DNA of 64,000 nt from Comamonadaceae bacterium (GCA_027488115.1 JAIYCG010000002.1:1-64000); one strand, 5' to 3'; positions 17,464-25,499 are shown, counted from the stretch's first letter. Numbers and translations: made by a program. Notes: a model not told the origin generated them from the sequence alone.

Positions 17464-19685
17464 ACAACAAAGACGCCCCAGAGCTCACTGCATCTGATGA
17501 AACTGGTGTGGGCGATGTGCTGGTGCGCGCCAGGGCTTTTGCAGAGCCCTTTTTGGCGGGAGATGTTTTAGACACCGGCGAGAATTTGCTTGCGCATGCC
17601 GATGCCGTGGTGGCCATCTTGGACACCATGAGCAGCGGCAACGACGTCAAAGCGGCCAGCTATTTGGTTTATGCTTGCCCCTACCTGAGCAGGCCGCAAG
17701 AAGTGATTGCCAAAACCTTCGGCACTGAGTTTGCGTTGTTGGCAGTCGAAACTACCAAGTTGGAAGAAGTGCAGCGCGTTTCTCGCACCGCCAGTCCCTC
17801 AGCGCAGCTACAAAACGACCCGCGCTCGCAAACAGAAAACGTGCGCAAAATGTTGCTGGCCTTTAGCAAAGACTTGCGCGTGATCATCCTGCGCTTGGCC
17901 TCGCGATTGCAAACGCTGCGCTATTTTGCCAGTGCCAAAAAAGAAGTACCCGCAGCCATGGCGAAAGAGTCATTGCAGGTGTTTGCGCCACTGGCCAACC
18001 GCCTGGGTATCTGGGAAATTAAATGGGAATTGGAAGACTTGTCTTTCCGATTCTTAGAACCCGACACCTACAAGCAAATAGCCAAGCTGCTGCACGAAAA
18101 ACGCACCGAGCGCGAAGCCAACATGCAAATGTTGCGCGAGCAAGTTCAAGCTGAATTGGCTGCGCAAAATATCAAAGCGTCGGTGCAGGGGCGGCCCAAA
18201 CACATCTACAGCATTGTCAAAAAAATGCGTGGCAAGTCGCTCGACTTTTCTCAGGTGTTTGACATTCGGGCCATGCGCGTCATTGTGGCCAACGTGGCCA
18301 ATTGTTATGAGGCACTCAGTTGGATTCACTCGCGCTACGTGCCCATTGCGTCGGAGTTTGACGACTACATCGCTAAGCCCAAGGTCAATGGCTATCAGTC
18401 ATTGCACACAGTGGTTCGAGATGATGAAGGGCGGCCCATTGAAATTCAAATTCGAACCCAAGCCATGCACGACCATGCAGAGCTTGGTGTGGCTGCGCAC
18501 TGGGCTTACAAAGAGGCGGGTGCCAAGGGCTATGCAGGTGTCAGTGCCAACAGCGATTACGACGCCAAAATTGCGGTGCTCCGACAGTTGTTGGCTTGGG
18601 AAAGGGAGATGTCTTCGGACGCGGCAGATGGTGTTCAATCAAAGCTTTCAGAGGCAGCGGCTTCAGACGCCGACGGTGAGGCCTTGTTTGACGATCGCAT
18701 CTATGTGCTGACGCCCAACGCAGCCATTGTGGAATTGCCCAAAGGGGCCACGCCCATTGACTTTGCCTACACCGTGCACACCAACTTGGGCCACCGTTGC
18801 CGCGGTGCCAAAGCCGATGGCGTGATGATTCCCTTGAACACACCTTTGCAGAACGGTCAAACGGTAGAGGTGAGCACCGTCAAAGAGGGCGGGCCGTCTC
18901 GCGACTGGCTCAACACCGATTTGGGTTATTTGGTCAGTCACCGTGCGCGCGCCAAAGTGCGTGCTTGGTTCAATGCGCAAATTACGCACGAGAGCATTGC
19001 CAAGGGGCGTGAGGCGGTTGAAAAGATTTTGCAGCGCGAAGGCAAGACGGCGATCAAGCTAGAGGACTTGGCATCCGACTTGGGCTTCAAGTCGTCAGAG
19101 GCCTTGTTTGAAACAGTGGGCAAAGATGAATTTTCTTTGCGCAACATCGAGGTGTTCTTAAGACCGCCAGAACCCGTGATGCAGCCCGACGATTTTGTGC
19201 TGCTTAAAAAATCCAGGGTGGTGCCCGCCAAATCGCAGTCGGGTGTGTTGGTGGTGGGGGTTGATTCATTGCTCACGCAATTGTCCAAATGCTGCCGGCC
19301 AGCGCCGCCCGATGCCATCAGTGGTTTTGTTACGCGTGGTAAAGGTGTGAGCATTCATCGGGACGATTGCCGCACTTTTCTGCCGCTTTTGGCCAAGCAC
19401 GGTGAGCGCGTGATCGAGGTACGCTGGGGCGTGCAAAAACCAGGTCAAAATTTGCTTTACCCCGTGGAGGTTTCGATAGAGGCCACCGACAGGCAGGGTT
19501 TGCTCAGAGATATTTCTGAGGTGTTTGCCAAAGAAAAAATGAACGTGGTGGGGGTGCAAACCCAGTCCGTGAAGGGTACAGCCTGGATGACCTTCACTGT
19601 GGAAGTGTCAGACGCTACGCTTTTAAGGAAAGTGATGCAAACCGTGAAATCGGTGTCTGGCGTGGGCCGAGTTAAGCGCAATTAG
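17460..19685 (+). CDS. relA: (p)ppGpp synthetase RelA, synthetase-only type
   Basis: This 741-residue protein has the Rel order: N-terminal HD region, synthetase (GRPKHIYSIVKKM, then PKVNGYQSLHTVV and EIQIRTQAMHDHAELGVAAH), TGS domain (DRIYVLTPNAAIVELPKG), a conserved Cys region and a C-terminal ACT domain. Two features mark it as RelA rather than SpoT. The HD hydrolase motif is lost (the LHDVIEDT of SpoT reads VYACPYLS here), and the synthetase carries EFDD, the EXDD motif of monofunctional enzymes. It makes the alarmone on ribosomes during amino-acid starvation. GTG start. Confidence 0.94.
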   Translation: MNNKDAPELTASDETGVGDVLVRARAFAEPFLAGDVLDTGENLLAHADAVVAILDTMSSGNDVKAASYLVYACPYLSRPQEVIAKTFGTEFALLAVETTKLEEVQRVSRTASPSAQLQNDPRSQTENVRKMLLAFSKDLRVIILRLASRLQTLRYFASAKKEVPAAMAKESLQVFAPLANRLGIWEIKWELEDLSFRFLEPDTYKQIAKLLHEKRTEREANMQMLREQVQAELAAQNIKASVQGRPKHIYSIVKKMRGKSLDFSQVFDIRAMRVIVANVANCYEALSWIHSRYVPIASEFDDYIAKPKVNGYQSLHTVVRDDEGRPIEIQIRTQAMHDHAELGVAAHWAYKEAGAKGYAGVSANSDYDAKIAVLRQLLAWEREMSSDAADGVQSKLSEAAASDADGEALFDDRIYVLTPNAAIVELPKGATPIDFAYTVHTNLGHRCRGAKADGVMIPLNTPLQNGQTVEVSTVKEGGPSRDWLNTDLGYLVSHRARAKVRAWFNAQITHESIAKGREAVEKILQREGKTAIKLEDLASDLGFKSSEALFETVGKDEFSLRNIEVFLRPPEPVMQPDDFVLLKKSRVVPAKSQSGVLVVGVDSLLTQLSKCCRPAPPDAISGFVTRGKGVSIHRDDCRTFLPLLAKHGERVIEVRWGVQKPGQNLLYPVEVSIEATDRQGLLRDISEVFAKEKMNVVGVQTQSVKGTAWMTFTVEVSDATLLRKVMQTVKSVSGVGRVKRN

Positions 19686-19723
19686 AGTTCTGACTGAGGT
19701 CAATTGGGGCCATTTTTTGATGC

Positions 19724-19729
19724 TACAAT
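19724..19729 (+). promoter_or_regulatory. Probable -10 box of tRNA-Val
   Basis: TACAAT lies 15 nt before the tRNA 5' end. A TTGGGG hexamer at 19704-19709 is only 14 nt away, so the -35 box is weak or absent. Confidence 0.5.
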
Positions 19730-19744
19730 GCGGGCTGAATTTGT

Positions 19745-19821
19745 AGGCGCGTAGCTCAGCTGGTTAGAGCACCACCTTGACATGGTGGGGGTCGTTGGTT
19801 CGAGTCCAATCGCGCCTACCA
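19745..19821 (+). tRNA. tRNA-Val (anticodon GAC)
   Basis: The cloverleaf is complete: acceptor AGGCGCG/CGCGCCT with discriminator A and an encoded CCA, D-arm GCTC/GAGC, anticodon stem CCACC/GGTGG around TTGACAT with GAC at 19779-19781, and T-arm GTTGG-TTCGAGT-CCAAT. It reads GUC/GUU valine codons. It marks the left border of the accessory-looking region. Confidence 0.97.
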
Positions 19822-19838
19822 ACATTCTTCTCAACATC

Positions 19839-19862
19839 AAGCACCCTCGAGGTGCTTTTTTG
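19839..19862 (+). terminator. Terminator after tRNA-Val
   Basis: AAGCACC and GGTGCTT form a stem around CTCGA, followed by a run of T. It ends 41 nt after the tRNA. Confidence 0.88.
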
Positions 19863-19877
19863 TTGCCTGAGCAAATT

Positions 19878-19890
19878 AATGTTGATCTGA
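19878..19890 (+). repeat. Repeat R1 (partial copy)
   Basis: AATGTTGATCTGA matches the first 13 bases of the complete 22-bp repeats R3 and R4; the CCCCAATTA part has changed. It lies just after the tRNA-Val terminator. A TTGACA at 19945-19950 further on may belong to a promoter of the next small gene; nothing else is recognised in 19863-20034. Confidence 0.65.
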
Positions 19891-20034
19891 TTCCTTTTAT
19901 TGTCAACTCCCCTTTGTGTTTACTCACCTATCACTATCAATGAATTGACAATTGCCATATTACAAATAGCTAAGCAATGTGGGTAATTTCAAAATGGCCA
20001 GAAGAGTTGCACTCATTCACCCCAGACGGGTCTC

Positions 20035-20286
20035 ATGAAATCAGGTTTCTATGGATTTAGTTGGACGTTTTTATTTTTCGGCTGGTTTGTTCATGTATTT
20101 CGTGGAGTGCTTCTTGTGGGACATTTGCATTTGGCCATCACTGTCGTGACGTTCGGTATTTGGCAATTTATCATTGCCTTTCTTGACAACAAACTGTACA
20201 TGACCAGAATGCTCGAAAAAGCTGATGTGCTCAACGAAACAGAAGCTGTCAATGAAATCGCAAGGCAAAAGCTTGGATTTCAATAA
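20035..20286 (+). CDS. Small membrane protein of unknown function
   Basis: This 83-residue open frame encodes two hydrophobic segments (about residues 8-28 and 30-50), followed by a soluble charged tail (TRMLEKADVLNETEAVNEIA). I do not recognise a family. The ATG lies after GGGTCTC, a poor ribosome-binding site. The composition looks protein-like, and the reverse strand frame here is less convincing. It ends 8 nt before the stop of the LON-domain gene on the other strand. Confidence 0.6.
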   Translation: MKSGFYGFSWTFLFFGWFVHVFRGVLLVGHLHLAITVVTFGIWQFIIAFLDNKLYMTRMLEKADVLNETEAVNEIARQKLGFQ

Positions 20287-20294
20287 ATTTAAAC

Positions 20295-20891
20295 TCATTG
20301 CATCAAGCGCGCCACCTCTTCAAGCCGTTTCAAAGGGTCTAGTTCGCAAAGCAGTTGCAGTTTCTGATCTGTAGAGATGGGCAATGCTTCCGCATATCTA
20401 TTGGCAAGCCATCCGCATTGGTCCAAGTGGTAGGGCGCAAAAATGGGCAGCTTGTCAATCACCCCTTGTTGCTGAGCTGTTGCAATCACTTTGCCCAGTC
20501 GGTCTGCGTGAGCTTGAAGGCTTGTGGGCAATTCAATTTCAGGATCTTGGGCCAAATAAGAGACGCTTCCTTGCCACACGCCATAGGGGCCGGGTTTGAC
20601 ATCGTGCAATTCAAAGCGCAAACCACCTTGGCACACAATGCGATAAAAGTTGGCTTGCACCTGCTCAAACTCTCTAATATGAGCCATGCAACCCATTGAA
20701 TGAAGCGCGGGCTCTTGGCCGGGCACCTGAACTTCGCTGCCTTCTTTGATCCAAGCCACACCAAAAGGTATCTGTTGCTGTTGGCATCGCTTGATGAGAT
20801 CTAGATAGCGCACTTCAAAAATTTGAAGTTGGAGCATGCCGTCGGGAAACAAGCCTTGTGAGAGTGGGAAGAGGGGAATGACGTGGTGCAC
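20295..20891 (-). CDS. LON substrate-binding-domain protein
   Basis: This protein of about 198 residues matches the N-terminal domain of Lon protease and occurs as a stand-alone protein in many beta-proteobacteria. It has VIPLFPLSQGLFPDGMLQL, FEVRYLDLIKRC, PFGVAWIKEG, GCMAHIREFEQVQ and a C-terminal LLCELDPLKRLEEV. It has no ATPase or protease domain. The role is unknown; possibly it binds or presents substrates. No ATG precedes the domain, so the GTG at 20891 is chosen; the frame stays open to a TTG at 20957, which would run into repeat R2. Confidence 0.85.
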   Translation of the reverse strand: MHHVIPLFPLSQGLFPDGMLQLQIFEVRYLDLIKRCQQQQIPFGVAWIKEGSEVQVPGQEPALHSMGCMAHIREFEQVQANFYRIVCQGGLRFELHDVKPGPYGVWQGSVSYLAQDPEIELPTSLQAHADRLGKVIATAQQQGVIDKLPIFAPYHLDQCGWLANRYAEALPISTDQKLQLLCELDPLKRLEEVARLMQ

Positions 20892-20960
20892 GGTCTGAAA
20901 TGAATGAGGTGGGATGCAGGTGAACAAGATTACATCATTGTTCAACCAACAAAACAATTA

Positions 20961-20977
20961 TGATCTGACCCCAATTA
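20961..20977 (+). repeat. Repeat R2
   Basis: TGATCTGACCCCAATTA is identical to the last 17 bases of R3 and R4. It lies in the divergent promoter region between the LON-domain gene and the DMT transporter gene, so it could affect the expression of both. Read through, it encodes DLTPI upstream of the transporter ATG. Confidence 0.85.
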
Positions 20978-20994
20978 CATCGATTTCAATTGCA

Positions 20995-21885
20995 ATGTCC
21001 CAACTGTTTTCCGATACGGCTCGCCATCGACAAATCGGCATCGTATTGGTCACGGTCACCACCTTGATGTTTGCAGTGCTAGACACCAGTGCCAAGTGGT
21101 TGGTGCAAAGCTTGCCTGTGTTGCAAGTGGTTTGGTTGAGGTTCTTGTTTCACACCTTTTTAACAACGGCCATTTTCATGCCCTCCATGGGCAAGGGCTT
21201 GTTCACGATCAATAACCCACGTTTGCAATTGCTTCGAGGCCTGATGTTGGCCGTGATGACTGGGCTCAATTTCTTTGCATTGCAATATTTACAGCTGGCG
21301 GAAACTGGCGCAGTGCAGTTCTCTGTCCCCATTCTCATTGCCCTCATTTCTGCTTGGGTGCTTCATGAACGTCTTGATGCCAAACGTTGGATGGCTATTT
21401 GCCTGGGTTTTGTCGGTGTGTTGGTCATCATTCGGCCAGGCAGTCAAGGTTTCCATCCTGCCATTTTGCTCAGCATTTTGAATGCTTTAATTTATGCTGC
21501 CTTCAATTTAATGACGCGCAGATTGGCTGGCAGCGATCACCCCATTTCGACACAGCTGGCATCGGCTGCTGTGCCCTCTTTGGTCTTGGCACCTTTTGCC
21601 ATTTGGTTTTGGCAAACGCCAGATGGTTGGCAGGTGTGGTGCGTCATTGTGCTCACTGGCTTAACGGGCGGTTTAGGCCACACAGCCTCGGCATTGGCGC
21701 ATCGCTATGCCACGGCTGCCGTGCTTGGCCCTTTTTTGTACCAACAAATTATTTACATGGCGCTGGGAGGTTGGCTTGTCTTTGGACAAGTGCCCGATCA
21801 CGCCGTGGTGCTTGGTGCATGCATTGTGGTGGTAAGTGGCCTCTACTTATTGTGGCGCGAATTGCGATTGCAAAATTCTGATTGA
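20995..21885 (+). CDS. EamA/DMT-family membrane transporter
   Basis: This 296-residue protein has about ten hydrophobic helices in two EamA repeats. It contains VTVTTLMFAVLDTSAKWLV, VVWLRFLFHTFLTTAIF, LQYLQLAETGAVQFS and, in the second half, LTGGLGHTASALAHRYATAA. Members export amino acids, metabolites or drugs; the substrate is not predictable. The ATG at 20995 is preferred; an open frame back to 20914 would only include repeat R2. It converges with the SOUL gene, 36 nt apart. Confidence 0.88.
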   Translation: MSQLFSDTARHRQIGIVLVTVTTLMFAVLDTSAKWLVQSLPVLQVVWLRFLFHTFLTTAIFMPSMGKGLFTINNPRLQLLRGLMLAVMTGLNFFALQYLQLAETGAVQFSVPILIALISAWVLHERLDAKRWMAICLGFVGVLVIIRPGSQGFHPAILLSILNALIYAAFNLMTRRLAGSDHPISTQLASAAVPSLVLAPFAIWFWQTPDGWQVWCVIVLTGLTGGLGHTASALAHRYATAAVLGPFLYQQIIYMALGGWLVFGQVPDHAVVLGACIVVVSGLYLLWRELRLQNSD

Positions 21886-21921
21886 ATGCAAGCGCAAGCG
21901 ATGACAGGGCTTAATAGAGGC

Positions 21922-22602
21922 TCAATTTGGCGCCTTGGTTTCTTCAATTTCAACCATGATTTCGTTGCGCCGAAACATGGGCAAAGTCCAAGGTGGGTCG
22001 TAGCGCGAGAGCTGAGGGCTGCTTAGCGCTTTCAGCTTTTTTTCTTGAACCCATGCCATGAGCGCATCTGTTTTGGCTTGCACACCCGACTGTGTGTTGA
22101 AGCCTGTGTAGTTGTTTACTGCAAAAAACTTACCCGGAATTTCTCGCAATTTAACATCGGCGTTTTTAGGTTGTGGAATGTTGGCCATGGTGTATTGGGA
22201 CGGCATGACAAAGTGCACGCGCCACTTTTGACTGCCCGTCATGTTGCTGTCGGCAAGGCTGCCCGTGTTGTTGGCAGAACTCATGGTGACCGGCGCAGTC
22301 ATGGCAATTTTTTCTGATTGCGGCTCGAGAGTCACAGGGGCGGTCATGGCTATTTTGGCCGAGCTGCCCGTTTGTGCCGACTGGTTGTTGCCAAAAATAT
22401 AGTCTGCAATTCTTCGAAAGCCTCGGTTAGAAGCCTCGTCCATATCGCCTTCAACCACCGTTTCCGCAACCAGCATGGGTGCATACTGACGGACTTCAAA
22501 CGTGCCAGTCTTCAAGACCAAGGTGTATCGGGGTTCTTCAATGGCCATGGCGTATTGACTCCAAAAGGTGAAGAACAAAGCAAAGAGGAAACGTGTTTTC
22601 AT
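21922..22602 (-). CDS. SOUL family haem-binding-like protein, exported
   Basis: This 226-residue protein has a signal peptide (MKTRFLFALFFTFWSQYAMA) and a SOUL domain: EPRYTLVLKTGTFEVRQYAP, NRGFRRIADYIFGNN, the doubled KIAMTAPVT motif, VHFVMPSQYTMANIPQP and FAVNNYTGF. SOUL proteins bind haem in some eukaryotes; the function in bacteria is unclear. It would act in the periplasm. It is the gene downstream of repeat R3 on the minus strand. Confidence 0.88.
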   Translation of the reverse strand: MKTRFLFALFFTFWSQYAMAIEEPRYTLVLKTGTFEVRQYAPMLVAETVVEGDMDEASNRGFRRIADYIFGNNQSAQTGSSAKIAMTAPVTLEPQSEKIAMTAPVTMSSANNTGSLADSNMTGSQKWRVHFVMPSQYTMANIPQPKNADVKLREIPGKFFAVNNYTGFNTQSGVQAKTDALMAWVQEKKLKALSSPQLSRYDPPWTLPMFRRNEIMVEIEETKAPN

Positions 22603-22630
22603 AGATGAACCTTAACACCGCGTGAAATTT

Positions 22631-22652
22631 AATGTTGATCTGACCCCAATTA
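22631..22652 (+). repeat. Repeat R3 (complete 22-bp copy)
   Basis: The sequence is AAT followed by GTTGATCTGACCCCAATTA, identical to R4. Its last three bases (TTA) are the TAA stop of the D-aminoacylase gene on the minus strand, so the repeat starts exactly at the end of that coding region. Confidence 0.92.
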
Positions 22653-24335
22653 ATGAAATTCTGTGAGGAGTTGGCCTGCCAAGGGTGTGTTTTCTTTCAT
22701 GCCGTTTTGGTCGGCTGTGAGTTGGCCGTTCACCCAGACGCCGTGGACGCCAACAGCGTCGGTATGTAGGCGGGGGGCGCCCAAGGGCAAATCAAAGACG
22801 CGTTTTTTGGGGCCGCGGCCTACCGTGTTGGGGTCGAACAAGAGCAGGTCGGCGGCGTAGCCTTGGCGCAATAAACCTCTGTTTTTCAAACCCAAAATTT
22901 CGGCTGGTTGTGCGGTCAGTTGATGCACAGCTTGGGCCATGCTCATGGCGCCTATTTCTCTGGACCAATAGCCTAGAAGGTGTAAGCCAAAGCCAGCGTC
23001 ATTGAAAAACGTCAGGTGGGCCCCTGCGTCACTGAGGGAAACCAGGCTGTGGGGATGATTGAGTAACTGTGCAACCGCTGCTGTTTCGCTATTGAGCAAC
23101 ATGGCTGTGAACACGGTGCGCAGGTCTTCCTCAAGTGCAAGGTCTAGCGCAAAGTCGAGTGGGTCTACGCCTTTTTGTGAGGCCAAGGCAGCCACGCTTT
23201 GTTGTTCATGAACTTGGTTCTCGGGTTTGAATGTTTCAACCACATGCACCTTTTCCCATTCGTTGTTGAACAAACGAAAGGCGGCCGTTTGCAAAAGTTC
23301 TTCTTTGACCTTGGCTCTAAATTCGGAGCTCCTCAAACAAGCTTTCAGGGCTTCGTGATTCAATCCAAGTGCAGGCTTCCAGTTGGCCAGGCCCTCTACC
23401 GGATAGGCAGAAGCGAATGTAAAGTCCATGCTCAAAGGGCAGCATGAAACTTGGCCTTTCAAATTACGGCCGCGCTCGTTGGCTTCGCTAATTGCCTTCA
23501 AGTCATTGAACACACCGTTGGGGTTGGTTGAGTTGTGAAGCAAGGCGGCCACCATGACAGGCCGGTTGCTGGCGGCTGACAAGGACTCTAAAAATGACAC
23601 GGGCATTTGCCCGCCCTTGGTCACCATGTAAACGCCGCCCCCTTGGCTGCTCATGGCCAGAGTGAGTTGCATCATTTCCTCGTCAGAGGCCAAGCGAGAC
23701 GGCATTGGAAAACCACCCTCACCATTGTGTGCCGGGCTTGTGCTGGTGGCAAAACCAATGGCACCTGCGGCCATGGCGTCGCGAACCAAGTCGGCCATTT
23801 CTGCTATTTCAGCCGCAGTGGCCTCGCGTTTGTTGGCATCTTCTCCCATCACCCATGTGCGCACGGACGAGTGGCCAATGTAAGCTGCCACATTGATGGC
23901 GCATTGCTTGCGTTTGAGCATGGCCAAATATTCGGGAAAGGTTTCAAAGTCCCAATCGATGCCATGTTGCAAGACCTGCAAGGACATGCCCTCAACCTGC
24001 GTCAAGTTGCGCATGGTAAGTTCGCGGTCTTTGGGACGGCAAGGCGCGATGGTGAAGCCGCAGTTGCCTATGATCGCGGTGGTCACGCCCAAAGCGGGGG
24101 AGGGGCGAACGTGAGAGTCCCAGGTAATTTGAGCATCAAAATGAGTGTGCGAATCGATGATGCCGGGCATGAGGGCCAGGCCGGTTGCGTCAATGCAATT
24201 CGCCGCGGTGTGACCCAAGTTTTTGCCCATGGCCACAATGGTGCCTTGGTGAATCGCGACATCTTGCATTTCAGGCTCTGCGCCTGAGCCATCAAACACC
24301 AGAGCGTTTTGAATGAGCGTATCTACTTCAGTCAT
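22650..24335 (-). CDS. N-acyl-D-amino-acid deacylase (D-aminoacylase) family amidohydrolase
   Basis: This 561-residue amidohydrolase has the metal motif DSHTHFDAQITWD, GNCGFTIAPCR, the region GHSSVRTWVMG, and near the end the catalytic SDAGAHLTFF and GYAADLLLFDP. Relatives remove acyl groups from D-amino acids or act on other N-acyl/cyclic amides. The ATG at 24335 follows GAAGGAAGG closely and is preferred to 24359. The gene is enclosed between identical repeats R3 (its stop) and R4 (62 nt before its start). Confidence 0.88.
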   Translation of the reverse strand: MTEVDTLIQNALVFDGSGAEPEMQDVAIHQGTIVAMGKNLGHTAANCIDATGLALMPGIIDSHTHFDAQITWDSHVRPSPALGVTTAIIGNCGFTIAPCRPKDRELTMRNLTQVEGMSLQVLQHGIDWDFETFPEYLAMLKRKQCAINVAAYIGHSSVRTWVMGEDANKREATAAEIAEMADLVRDAMAAGAIGFATSTSPAHNGEGGFPMPSRLASDEEMMQLTLAMSSQGGGVYMVTKGGQMPVSFLESLSAASNRPVMVAALLHNSTNPNGVFNDLKAISEANERGRNLKGQVSCCPLSMDFTFASAYPVEGLANWKPALGLNHEALKACLRSSEFRAKVKEELLQTAAFRLFNNEWEKVHVVETFKPENQVHEQQSVAALASQKGVDPLDFALDLALEEDLRTVFTAMLLNSETAAVAQLLNHPHSLVSLSDAGAHLTFFNDAGFGLHLLGYWSREIGAMSMAQAVHQLTAQPAEILGLKNRGLLRQGYAADLLLFDPNTVGRGPKKRVFDLPLGAPRLHTDAVGVHGVWVNGQLTADQNGMKENTPLAGQLLTEFH

Positions 24336-24397
24336 GAGCCTTCCTTCTGAGGGACTCATTGTGTGCCGATGTTGCTCCCCCTGTCACTAGGGAAAAC

Positions 24398-24419
24398 AAT
24401 GTTGATCTGACCCCAATTA
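24398..24419 (+). repeat. Repeat R4 (complete 22-bp copy)
   Basis: It is identical to R3 over 22 bp, in the same orientation, 1767 bp away. Its last three bases are the TAA stop of the small membrane protein gene at 24417-24839 on the minus strand, the same geometry as R3. Confidence 0.92.
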
Positions 24420-24839
24420 TGAAATGAAGCTCAGACTTCCTAGGACGGAAATGAACTGTGCCAGATTGAGGGCGATGGCAGTTTTGTGGATTTTTCTAAA
24501 TTGGGGAATGGCCATAAGCTGCTTGTCTTCTCGGATGGCCAGTCCGATTTGGTCCATTTGGGGAATGAACTTGAAGCGCAAAACCAGAGTCAAGACAGCG
24601 ATGGCACTGGCTATCAGGGCCATGACGGGGCGCAGTGCTAAGGCGTAGCTGATCGCTGCAGCGGTGGACACCACAATGGCAATTTTGAAATAAGTGATAT
24701 AGAAAGCCCTGATGAACTTGGAGTCCATGGAGTTGTCGTGCTTCAAGATTAGGAGGGGAATGGAGCCAAACAAAAAGTACGTGGTCACAGCCAACATGGC
24801 TACGGTGAAAAACAAAGAAATTTGATTGGCAGTGAGCAT
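24417..24839 (-). CDS. Four-helix membrane protein of unknown function
   Basis: This 140-residue protein has hydrophobic segments at about residues 7-30, 48-68, 70-88 and 120-138, with a basic loop RFKFIPQMDQIGLAIRED between them. The layout recalls DUF1772/anthrone-oxygenase-like small membrane proteins, but I cannot assign it securely. The stop codon lies in repeat R4. It is divergent from phaR, across 159 nt that include the PhaR-like palindrome. Confidence 0.75.
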   Translation of the reverse strand: MLTANQISLFFTVAMLAVTTYFLFGSIPLLILKHDNSMDSKFIRAFYITYFKIAIVVSTAAAISYALALRPVMALIASAIAVLTLVLRFKFIPQMDQIGLAIREDKQLMAIPQFRKIHKTAIALNLAQFISVLGSLSFIS

Positions 24840-24921
24840 GATTTAATGGAATTCTTTTGTTGCTGACGTCATCTTGAGGGTAACCCCCCGTAGTCCAAAT
24901 TCACTTTGAAACTTTAGAATC

Positions 24922-24936
24922 TGTTGCAATGCAACA
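24922..24936. promoter_or_regulatory. Perfect palindrome, probable PhaR operator
   Basis: TGTTGC-AAT-GCAACA is an exact inverted repeat 63 nt before the phaR ATG. It is GC-poor around and lies where a promoter for phaR is expected. TGC/GCA palindromes are known targets of PhaR-type repressors, which often control their own gene. The role is inferred from position and symmetry. Confidence 0.55.
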
Positions 24937-24998
24937 ATTTAGGGTCCGTTGTTGGGTTTCGCTTCAGATCGTTGTTCATTTTGATGAGAGTCTAAATC

Positions 24999-25499
24999 AT
25001 GGCCAGAAAATCCGCCACGCAATCGTCTGCTTCACAAGCCGCTGGCGAAACGACAGCTCAAGCATCCGCCGAATCGACTGCAAGCCAAGCGCAGCGGGTC
25101 ATTAAAAAATACCCAAACCGCAGGCTGTACGACACCACCACTTCCAGTTATGTCACTTTGAGTGAAATTAAGCAGTTGGTCATGCAAGCCCAGAGCTTTG
25201 TGGTTCGCGATGCCAAATCAGGCGAAGACCTGACCCGCAGCCTGCTGCTCCAAATCATTTTGGAGGAGGAATCTGCAGGTGCGCCTATGTTCACGGAAGC
25301 GGTTTTGGCCAACATCATTCGCTTTTATGGCCATGCCATGCAGGGCCACATGGGAGCGTATTTGGAGAGCAATTTGCAATCTCTCATGCTCATGCAGTCC
25401 AAAATGGGGCATCAATCGCATAACATCATGTCCCAAATGCAAGAACAAATGCAAAAGCAGACGGCCCAGTTTCTCAATGCGTTTGGTATCAAACCTTGA
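24999..25499 (+). CDS. phaR: Polyhydroxyalkanoate synthesis repressor PhaR
   Basis: This 166-residue protein starts with a low-complexity Ala/Ser/Thr/Gln tail (1-32), followed by the PHB/PHA regulator DNA-binding domain VIKKYPNRRLYDTTTSSYVT and LSEIKQLV, then the PHB-accumulation domain (LLLQIILEEESAG, then NIIRFYGHAMQGHMGAYLE) and a Gln/Met-rich tail. PhaR binds both the polymer and DNA and releases phasin genes when granules form. No phaC or phasin gene lies nearby; rimO follows 68 nt downstream. Confidence 0.95.
   Translation: MARKSATQSSASQAAGETTAQASAESTASQAQRVIKKYPNRRLYDTTTSSYVTLSEIKQLVMQAQSFVVRDAKSGEDLTRSLLLQIILEEESAGAPMFTEAVLANIIRFYGHAMQGHMGAYLESNLQSLMLMQSKMGHQSHNIMSQMQEQMQKQTAQFLNAFGIKP

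Noticed and set aside
19702..19709. AATTGGGG before tRNA-Val as an inverted repeat copy
   Set aside because: Only eight bases match; not enough to call a copy.
22280..22345. Internal repeat in the SOUL gene (KIAMTAPVT twice)
   Set aside because: The doubled motif is typical of SOUL proteins and not a sign of recent duplication.
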